From Collinsella sp. (GTDB lineage: Bacteria; Actinomycetota; Coriobacteriia; Coriobacteriales; Coriobacteriaceae), in the NCBI GenBank assembly GCA_014871605.1, contig WGSQ01000060.1, forward strand, positions 1 to 9,547: a DNA stretch of 9,547 bases, written 5' to 3'. Position 1 is the first letter of the stretch. Every line of letters begins with the position of its first letter. A program made the position numbers and the translations under genes. Under the pieces are notes generated by a model that did not search any database, was not told the DNA's origin, and saw nothing but the letters and a program-made list of their open reading frames with translations. This document shows positions 1-6,084 of the stretch, piece by piece.

Positions 1-2
1 TC

Positions 3-731
3 GAAGAGGGCTATCCCATGGACAAGCTGAGCCAGATTGTGCAAACCATGGCCGAGACCGCGCGCGAGGCCGGCGTGCGCATCATCACGGGCGACACCAA
101 GGTGGTCGAGCGCGGCGGAGCCGACGGCGTCTATATCAATACCGCCGGCGCAGGCGAGGTGCCCGCTGGTGTGGAGCTCAGCGGCGCTAACTGCCAGCCC
201 GGCGACGTCATCCTAGTATCGGGCACACTGGGCGACCACGGCATCGCCATCATGAGCCAGCGCGAGAGCCTGGCCTTTTCGAGCAACATCGAAAGCGACG
301 CTGCGCCGCTCAATCATCTGATTGCCGACGTGCTCGCCGCCTCCCCCGACACCCGCTGCTTCCGCGACCCCACGCGCGGCGGTCTGGCATCCACGCTCAA
401 CGAGTTTGCCCAGGCCAGCGGCGTTGCCATGGAGATCGACGAGGATGCCGTGCCCGTGCGCCCCGACGTGCAGGCGGCATGTGAGATGCTCGGCTACGAC
501 GTTCTACAGGTGGCAAACGAGGGCAAGATGGTCGCCGTGGTGCCGGCTGAGCAGGCCAATGCCGCGCTGGCGGCCATGCGCGCCGCCCGCTACGGCGAGA
601 ACGCCGCCATCATCGGTCGCGTGCTGCCGCTTGCCGAGGGCACCCGCCCCGCCGTGCGCGTGCGCACCGGCTGGGGCTCAACCCGCATCCTCGACATGCT
701 CGTGGGAGAACAGCTGCCCAGGATTTGCTAG
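3..731 (+). CDS. hypE: Hydrogenase maturation protein HypE (3' part; N-terminus outside window)
   Basis: HypE dehydrates the S-carbamoyl group that HypF places on its C-terminal cysteine, giving the thiocyanate from which the CN ligands of the [NiFe]-hydrogenase iron are made. It works in the cytoplasm with HypF, HypC and HypD. The reading frame is open from base 3 (Glu-Glu-Gly-Tyr-Pro before the first ATG at 18), as in the middle of HypE, so that ATG is internal and the gene starts before the window. Family landmarks visible are AREAGVRIITGDTKVVERG near the start, the DPTRGGL motif around bases 375-392, ANEGKMVAVV around 515-545, and the C-terminal PRIC. The terminal Cys is the catalytic residue, so the protein looks intact at this end. 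Other hyp genes probably lie upstream. The homologous AIR-synthase/selenophosphate synthetase (PurM/SelD) fold is excluded by the PRIC tail. The identification is secure. Confidence 0.95.
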   Translation, partial: EEGYPMDKLSQIVQTMAETAREAGVRIITGDTKVVERGGADGVYINTAGAGEVPAGVELSGANCQPGDVILVSGTLGDHGIAIMSQRESLAFSSNIESDAAPLNHLIADVLAASPDTRCFRDPTRGGLASTLNEFAQASGVAMEIDEDAVPVRPDVQAACEMLGYDVLQVANEGKMVAVVPAEQANAALAAMRAARYGENAAIIGRVLPLAEGTRPAVRVRTGWGSTRILDMLVGEQLPRIC

Positions 732-820
732 CGGCTGCTCTGCAAGCTGCCCAGCATCCGGCCACAATCGGCCCGCCCATTTTCACTGGGACGTTGGCCC
801 ACTCAAACTGCGGGGAGATG

Positions 821-867
821 GAAGGGCCCTCCTGCCGAGCTGATCGGCAGGAGGGCCCTTCGCTTTG
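821..867. terminator. Strong hairpin between convergent genes, probable bidirectional terminator
   Basis: Bases 821-838 and 844-861 are perfectly complementary over 18 bp, starting GAAGGGCCC, with a 5-nt loop (GCTGA). The hairpin lies 90 bp after hypE and 52 bp before the end of the convergent surface-protein gene, where a shared terminator is expected. The T-tract is poor: only TTT follows on the plus strand, and none follows on the minus strand. Termination may therefore rest on stem strength, or the hairpin may protect 3' ends. The rest of 732-912 shows no gene. Confidence 0.7.
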
Positions 868-912
868 CAAAACCATACTCCTTGCAGTATTTACCTGTCA
901 GGCAGACGCTCG

Positions 913-3900
913 CTACGCCGCGCGACGCTTGGTGTAGAAAAACCAGCCGCCGACGGCCGCGATACCGACGATGCCCACGGCAACACCGGCGATGGCAAAG
1001 CCGTTCGAGCCCGCGTCCGCAGCCTTGTTGGCGGCGCCGGCGCTCAACGCGGCGGTCTTGCCGAACGTGCCCGACTTTTTGCCGCTCTTGTCTGTCTTGC
1101 CGGCGACGGAAGACTCCGTCGAATCCTTCTTGCCGAATTCGGCCTCGGCCTTGGAATCGCCAGCTGCCTTGGCGCCCTCGCTCGAGGAAGCACCGGCCAT
1201 CTTGGCGGCCACAGGAGCCATTACGCCCGCAAAACCGGCGGTCCCGTTGCCGGCACCGCCGTCCGACCCGGCACCCGGCGTCAGGACGCCCGGCGCCACC
1301 GTGGGCTTCTGCGGGTCCTTGCTGCTCGAGCCCTTGCCCGCCGTCACGGCCGTCTTCCAGGCAATCGTCTCTCCCGAGGAGACACGATACGTCGTGAGCG
1401 CGCGGAGCGCCTGCTCGGTCGCCATGGCGTTGGCCGCGCCGCCCTTGCTGTGCGCATAGCCGTTGCCGCCGTCCACGCGGTACAGGTCCAGCGCGCAGAC
1501 CACGTTGGTCACGGCATTTGCAAACCCGTTAACGGGGTTGGCCGGGTCACGGTCGAGCGAAAGCAGCGCGAGGATCACCTGGGCATTGGCCTCGGCAGAA
1601 CCGAAATCACAGGTGCCCGCGCTCATCTTGCCCTTGAGGTAGGAGAGGCCGTTCTCGATGGCAGCATCGACCTTGGTGTCGCCCTCATAGGGCGCCACGG
1701 CCTGGATCGCCATGGCCGTCAGGTCCACGTCGCCCAGACGCGTACCCTCCACGGCGTCGTCGCTGCCGAGAAGCTCGCAGACGGCGTCCGCGAGGCTCGC
1801 GCGCGTCCAGGCAGAACCGGCGGGTACATCCGAGCCGCTCGCATTAAGCGCCATCAGCGCAAAGATCTTCTCGTTGGCGCGCGTCATATCGGTGCGGCTG
1901 CAGATGAGCTCGACCAGGTTGACGCCGTCATAGTCGGTGATGTCCTCGCCGATGGCGGAGAGAGCCAGCGCCACACGCTCGGTCTCGGTCAGAGCGCAGG
2001 TCGCGCTTCCCCACTCGGCCTTGTGCTCGGCCAGCGAGGCGTGGTAGTTGTCGAGCAGCCCGGAATCGATCGTGCGGCCCGCCTTGGCAAAGTCATAAAT
2101 CTCCCACTCGTCGCCGTACCGGAAGGCGTCGGAGCTGCGGCGCGCGTCGATGAACGCAGCAGCGGCATCGATGCCCGCCGAGGCGGACTCACTCGTAGCG
2201 GGGCTCGCGGCCACGCCGGCCACGGTGATGGTAAGCGTCACGGGCTCGGCACCGGCGGTCGCGTCCACCGGCGTACCCGTCGCGACCACCGTGCCGGCCG
2301 AAAGCGCCGTCACCGTGTAGTCGCTCGAGGCCACGTACAGGCCGTCGTCGGGAGCGCCGTCGACGTGCTTCCAGGCGCCCTTCTCGTTGCGGTCGATGCC
2401 CACGATACCCGAGGCGTCCTTGCCGTCGAGCGTCTTGAACGTCCAGATGAGGCCGGGCTCGGTCACGCTCCAGCCGTCCGCGTCGTTCTTACCGGTAAAG
2501 GTCAGGTCGAGCTTTTGCGCCGAACCGGCCTTGAGGTAGAGGCTGTCCGTGCCGGCCGTCACGCTCGCAAGCGGATTTTGGTAAGCATAAGTCACGTCGC
2601 ACGACGCGCTGATGACCTTGCCATCGGCGTCCGTGTCGGGCAGCGTCGCAGTAAACGTGGTGGTGCCAGCCTTGTACGCCGTGTAGCCGATCTCGCCCGC
2701 GGTGGCGTAGGCCGCCACGGCAGGATCGCTGCTCGTCACGGTAAAGTTGTCGCGGTTGGTGGCGTTGTCGGGCGCCACCACCGGGCGTGCGCGATCGGTC
2801 AAAAACGCGCCGCGCTCGGAGAGCGGGTTGCGGCCCTGCAGGTAGACGGTGGCGCCGTCCTCGTTATAGCCCATCGAGATGGACGTGGCGGCCACGGCTT
2901 CTGACGTCAGCGTCACGCTCTTGGAGCCAGCGCCCGCAGATGCGACGTCGCGCGGGGTAACGGTGATCGTGGCACTGCCGGCATGCTTGAAGTAAAAGCA
3001 GGCCGAGTAGTCGTTGCTGTAGATGGTCGTAGGATCGCTCGAGGCAAAGTGGAAGCGGCTGAACGAAACGGGCACGTACTCGTCCTTATCGGCGTCGACG
3101 TAATGCACGCGCACCTCGAGGTTGCGCACCTCGGAGCCCTGGACGGTAGCCGCACCATCGGTCACGTCGCTCACGGTGCCGTCGGAGGCACGATACCACA
3201 GCTCAAAGTCATCGAACTGTTTGGCCTTGGCCTTGATCTTGATGGTGGCCACGGTCTGCTCGGAACCATTGGCCTTATGCTCGGTGGCGGTCACCGTGCC
3301 GGTGGCGTTGTCGTAGATGTAGAGCTCGCCCGTGGACTCGTTGATACCGATGTTTCCGCGGTTGGCATCGTCGGTGCCCCAGGTGACGGTGCTCGTGGCC
3401 GGCACGCCCTTAAGCGCAAAGACGCCAAGTTTGCGGTAGGCGTTCACAGCGTCGGGCGAAACCTCGAGCATATGGTCGGCAACTGTCTGGCTGGTGCCGT
3501 CGTTGGCCGTGAAGCTCACGGTGTAGGCGTCGTCGGGCGTGGTGTCCTCGGGCGCCTGGTAGCTGTTGCCCGAGCCAAAGACCGGCGTGCCATTTTTATC
3601 GATACCCCAGCTGCTGCCGTTGGCGCCGCAGTTGGCGTTGATGAGATCGGCGAAGGCATCGGTGGCCATGTCGGCGGGGTCGACGGCATAGGAGTTGACG
3701 AGCGCCGAGGCGGGAGCGTCCATCTTGTTGGTGAGGAATGCGCCCCAGTAGGTGTTGACGAGCTGGCCCGCGCTATAGGTCGCGAACAGCGCGCCCGCTG
3801 TGCCCTCGGAGGTCGACACGCAGTTGGACACGATGCCGCCGTCGAGCGTACGCGCAAAGCCCGCGACGCCCTTGCCGGTCACACTCGTGGAGCAGTTGAG

Positions 3901-5427
3901 CACGGCACCCTGAACCTTGTTGCCCAGGGGGCCGAACGCCTTGCCGTCCGTCGCCTGCTTCAGTTTGCCGGCAAACGAGATGTTCTGCACCACGCCCGTG
4001 GAGGCAACGCCGTCCATGAGCGACTTCACGCCGCCGCCGTTGGCGAAGGTGATGGTGTGGCCCTGTCCATCAAGCGTGCCCGCGAGCATGCCCGTGGGGG
4101 CAAAGAACCAGCTGTCATCGATGGTGACGTCGTTGTCGAGAACGTAGTAGGCGTCGGCGTCGGCGGGTTTGAACCTGTTTTTGAGGTCGCTCTGCGAGCT
4201 CAGGTGCACTACGTTCTGCGGCTGAGCCACGGGCTCGGTGGGCTTGGGCTTCTCGAGCGCGGCAATGGCATCGGTGAGCGTCTTGGTTGCGGCGTTGACC
4301 TCGGCCTGCTTGGCGTCATCGTTGGCGTAGACATCTTGAGCGCTCACAAGGGCCTCAGCGAACTTGGACCAGCTCTCGGCCGTGTAGTCGCCCTCGACCT
4401 TGGCGCTGGCATCGTCAATCGCAGCCTTGAGGACATCCTTGTTCACAACAGCCGCAGCGCCGCCCGAAATCAGCACGGGCAAACCGCCCTGCGCAGACCA
4501 GGTAAAGCCGGTGGCAGGGACATCGGTGTTGAGCTTATCGACCGAGACCTGGGTCTTGAGCTCGTCGACAGAAATTTTGCTGCCGAAGGAAGAATCGACC
4601 TTGTAGCCGCACGCCTGATCGCCCGCAGTGAACAGATTGTTGGCCACGGTGCCAGACTTGTAATATCCAACAAGACCGTGGGCGCAAAAACCCGACATCG
4701 ATCCGGAAACGTAGGAGTTGATTACAGATCCACCGTTGAGCGTTCCCACCAGGCCACCGTAATCGGCCCAGGAGCCGTCATCGCTCAAAGCCGCCGTCGA
4801 CCAGCACATCTGCACGGTTCCCGAGCAATTGATCGCAAGGGCGCCCTCATAATCGCCCATGGTTGCCCGGCCCGTCACGCCCAGATTCTGCACCGTACCA
4901 GCCACGCTCTTCGCCAGCGTCTTGCCGTTGAGCACGATGCTGTGGCCCTGGCCATCGAGCGTACCGGCCACGGTCTCGATCTGTTGGTCAGCCTCAAGGC
5001 TGATATTCGCCGCGAGCTTCACGACAGCCCCGGCCTCGATGGTGGTGGGCAGCTCATCGGCAAAAGAGACCATCACGGTCTCGCCGGCCTTGGCGACGCG
5101 CGCGCCGCGTGCCTGCTGAGCATCGGCATCCTCGTCGTCGATGTCCGCCGCGGCAGCAAGGCTCTCATCGGCAGACGGAGCGGCCTCGGAGCTCGCCTCG
5201 TCCGCCGATGCCTCGGCGCCTTCAGCACCCGTCTGCTCGTCCGCAGTGAAACTCGACTCGTCGGCATTCTCGGCAGTATCCGCCTGCTGCGAGGCCTGGG
5301 CCTGCGCCTGCACAGCGATCTCTGCCACGCCCTCGGCAAATGCCGACGTACCCGGCATCGACCAGACGAGCAGCGCCGAGAAAGCAGCGGCTCCCAGGCG
5401 CTTGAGCATAATGTTGTTTCGCGTCAC
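913..5427 (-). CDS. Large secreted, membrane-anchored surface protein with GLUG, FIVAR, Ig-like and intrinsic-factor-like toroid domains; cobalamin-riboswitch controlled
   Basis: The predicted product has 1504 residues. A GTG start at 5427 is chosen because AGGAG lies 5 nt before it and a signal peptide follows (LKRLGAAAFSALLVWSMPGTSAFA, cleavage near residue 31). The frame stays open 51 codons further upstream, but that stretch is riboswitch leader. Domain order: acidic Ala/Ser/Glu linker (about 35-115); beta-helix with GLUG-like units (about 120-320; TLDGQGHSI, YGGLVGTLNGG, GLVGYYKSGTV); FIVAR domain (about 328-393); second beta-helix (about 405-615; TLDGQGHTI); three or four Ig-like domains (about 634-1075); alpha/alpha-toroid (about 1085-1350; LTETERVALALSAIG, DLTAMAIQAVAPY, NAQVILALLSLDRDP, MATEQALRALTTY). 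A low-complexity linker, one membrane helix (about 1476-1497) and the tail YTKRRAA follow. No LPxTG-like motif is present. The toroid pattern is that of bacterial proteins related to the alpha-domain of intrinsic factor/transcobalamin. The usual companion DUF4430 domain was not seen. Inferred role: corrinoid capture at the surface; adhesion is an alternative. Confidence 0.85.
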   Translation of the reverse strand: MTRNNIMLKRLGAAAFSALLVWSMPGTSAFAEGVAEIAVQAQAQASQQADTAENADESSFTADEQTGAEGAEASADEASSEAAPSADESLAAAADIDDEDADAQQARGARVAKAGETVMVSFADELPTTIEAGAVVKLAANISLEADQQIETVAGTLDGQGHSIVLNGKTLAKSVAGTVQNLGVTGRATMGDYEGALAINCSGTVQMCWSTAALSDDGSWADYGGLVGTLNGGSVINSYVSGSMSGFCAHGLVGYYKSGTVANNLFTAGDQACGYKVDSSFGSKISVDELKTQVSVDKLNTDVPATGFTWSAQGGLPVLISGGAAAVVNKDVLKAAIDDASAKVEGDYTAESWSKFAEALVSAQDVYANDDAKQAEVNAATKTLTDAIAALEKPKPTEPVAQPQNVVHLSSQSDLKNRFKPADADAYYVLDNDVTIDDSWFFAPTGMLAGTLDGQGHTITFANGGGVKSLMDGVASTGVVQNISFAGKLKQATDGKAFGPLGNKVQGAVLNCSTSVTGKGVAGFARTLDGGIVSNCVSTSEGTAGALFATYSAGQLVNTYWGAFLTNKMDAPASALVNSYAVDPADMATDAFADLINANCGANGSSWGIDKNGTPVFGSGNSYQAPEDTTPDDAYTVSFTANDGTSQTVADHMLEVSPDAVNAYRKLGVFALKGVPATSTVTWGTDDANRGNIGINESTGELYIYDNATGTVTATEHKANGSEQTVATIKIKAKAKQFDDFELWYRASDGTVSDVTDGAATVQGSEVRNLEVRVHYVDADKDEYVPVSFSRFHFASSDPTTIYSNDYSACFYFKHAGSATITVTPRDVASAGAGSKSVTLTSEAVAATSISMGYNEDGATVYLQGRNPLSERGAFLTDRARPVVAPDNATNRDNFTVTSSDPAVAAYATAGEIGYTAYKAGTTTFTATLPDTDADGKVISASCDVTYAYQNPLASVTAGTDSLYLKAGSAQKLDLTFTGKNDADGWSVTEPGLIWTFKTLDGKDASGIVGIDRNEKGAWKHVDGAPDDGLYVASSDYTVTALSAGTVVATGTPVDATAGAEPVTLTITVAGVAASPATSESASAGIDAAAAFIDARRSSDAFRYGDEWEIYDFAKAGRTIDSGLLDNYHASLAEHKAEWGSATCALTETERVALALSAIGEDITDYDGVNLVELICSRTDMTRANEKIFALMALNASGSDVPAGSAWTRASLADAVCELLGSDDAVEGTRLGDVDLTAMAIQAVAPYEGDTKVDAAIENGLSYLKGKMSAGTCDFGSAEANAQVILALLSLDRDPANPVNGFANAVTNVVCALDLYRVDGGNGYAHSKGGAANAMATEQALRALTTYRVSSGETIAWKTAVTAGKGSSSKDPQKPTVAPGVLTPGAGSDGGAGNGTAGFAGVMAPVAAKMAGASSSEGAKAAGDSKAEAEFGKKDSTESSVAGKTDKSGKKSGTFGKTAALSAGAANKAADAGSNGFAIAGVAVGIVGIAAVGGWFFYTKRRAA

Positions 5428-5434
5428 CCGTTCT

Positions 5435-5475
5435 CCTTCTTTCGCGAACCTGCAATAGAGCCATGGCGAAGAAGG
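5435..5475 (-). promoter_or_regulatory. Ribosome-binding-site-sequestering hairpin (candidate expression platform)
   Basis: Read on the minus strand, CCTTCTTCGC (5475-5466) can pair with GCGAAAGAAGG (5445-5435): ten base pairs with one bulged A and a 20-nt loop. The 3' arm contains the AAGG of the Shine-Dalgarno AAGGAG that serves the GTG start at 5427. A closed hairpin would therefore hide the ribosome binding site. A smaller hairpin (CGGGG/CCCCG, 5476-5494) sits directly before it. No stem followed by a U-run occurs between the aptamer and the start codon, so translational control is more likely than transcription attenuation. The structure is seen by inspection only and has not been folded by computer. 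Confidence 0.55.
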
Positions 5476-5604
5476 CGGGGCAGGCGATACCCCGGCAGCA
5501 CAAAGGCGCACGTCAGCCACCCTATCGGCAGCAAAACGCACGCTCAGCAGCACCCCTTGTAGACCGGAATCCAGCGGCAAACAGAGAGGCCCTCGGTTTC
5601 GAGA

Positions 5605-5722
5605 AGAGCGCGGGCAGGTAATCTGACTCGCGGGCGCGCCCGCATACAGTAACCGCCTTGCTCGGGATTCTCACCCGATTCCCCTTTATGCGCTCGCGCG
5701 CACCCGTGCTCCGGCTTCTATT
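5605..5722 (-). promoter_or_regulatory. Cobalamin riboswitch
   Basis: Read on the minus strand, the conserved cobalamin aptamer core is present. GGGGAATCGGGTGAGAATCC includes the P5 stem TCGGG/CCCGA (5678-5674 with 5666-5662). It is followed by GCAAGGCGGTTACTGT, the counterpart of the usual GC..CC.C.ACTGT segment. The B12-box-like 3' end GAGTCAGATTACCTGCCCGC lies at 5629-5610. A P3-like hairpin (GTGCGC/GCGCAT) and a P1-like pairing of CGGGT with ACCTG close the fold. The aptamer begins a few bases after the predicted transcription start and ends about 180 nt before the GTG of the surface-protein gene. No other minus-strand gene lies between, so that gene is its target. By analogy with other members, cobalamin binding should switch expression off. 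Which cobalamin form it prefers cannot be told from the sequence. Confidence 0.93.
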
Positions 5723-5735
5723 TTTAATCGGAGGA

Positions 5736-5765
5736 AGTGTACGTTACCGCAGGTAAATCGGTCAA
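5736..5765 (-). promoter_or_regulatory. Sigma-70-like promoter of the riboswitch and surface-protein transcript
   Basis: On the minus strand, TTGACC (5765-5760, five of six bases of the -35 consensus) and TACACT (5741-5736, four of six of the -10 consensus) are separated by 18 bp. Transcription would start near 5729, just ahead of the aptamer, leaving a leader of about 300 nt. Confidence 0.65.
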
Positions 5766-5792
5766 TGCGCTACACAAAAAACCGCCATACCC

Positions 5793-5806
5793 GAGCCATA
5801 TGGCTC
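5793..5806. promoter_or_regulatory. 14-bp perfect palindrome upstream of the promoter (possible operator)
   Basis: GAGCCATATGGCTC is perfectly self-complementary. It lies 27 bp upstream of the -35 element of the surface-protein promoter, where an activator or second regulator could bind as a dimer. The regulator is unknown and the site may be chance. Confidence 0.3.
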
Positions 5807-5868
5807 CCGGATGACCACCTATAGGCAACCCATATCGCCACTAGGCCGCCAACGAACCAAGCCCGCCC

Positions 5869-5998
5869 GCAAGATTGAGCGGGCCGAATGTCCCCCGTGG
5901 GGCTGAGGGGGCCAAATGTACCTGCTAGAAGCCATTTAAGCGTTTTAACAGGGACTTTTGGCCCCCTCAGTCCCACGGGGGCTTTTTGGCCCGCTCAT
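5869..5998 (+). repeat. 130-bp palindromic element, copy 1
   Basis: Two 40-nt arms (5877-5916 and 5957-5996) are inverted repeats of each other with five differences, around a 40-nt centre. The arms begin GAGCGGGCC and end GGGGGCCAAA. About 95% of the 130 bases (seven differences) recur at 8445-8574 in the same orientation. In a plus-strand transcript most arm differences become G-U pairs, so the RNA stem would be long. There is no coding sign. It could be a MITE or REP-like element moved in trans, or the gene of a structured RNA. This copy lies between the dipeptidase gene and the promoter of the surface-protein gene. Outside the element and the palindrome, 5766-5868 shows nothing recognisable. 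Confidence 0.9.
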
Positions 5999-6015
5999 CT
6001 TGCTTTAGCTCAAGC

Positions 6016-6053
6016 AAACGGTCCCGCACGATTACTCGTACGGGACCGTTTTT
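6016..6053. terminator. Intrinsic terminator, probably bidirectional
   Basis: AAACGGTCCCG (6016-6026) pairs with CGGGACCGTTT (6041-6051). After a one-base mismatch, ACGA/TCGT extends the stem around a TTAC loop. Five T (6049-6053) follow on the plus strand and three T follow on the minus strand. It lies 32 bp past the stop of the dipeptidase gene and should end that minus-strand transcript. The better T-run serves the plus strand, where the only upstream feature is palindromic repeat copy 1. Confidence 0.8.
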
Positions 6054-6084
6054 AGTTAGGGCTGTCGTCTATGACCCGCTCCGG

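Noticed and set aside
865..5562. Very long plus-strand open frames (679 and 859 codons) opposite the surface-protein gene
   Set aside because: They are Arg/Gly/His/Val-rich low-complexity translations with no domain, as expected antisense to a GC-rich gene; they also run through the riboswitch-leader side.
5428..5580. 51-codon in-frame extension of the surface protein upstream of GTG 5427
   Set aside because: It begins with TTG, has no ribosome binding site, covers the riboswitch leader and would bury the signal peptide.
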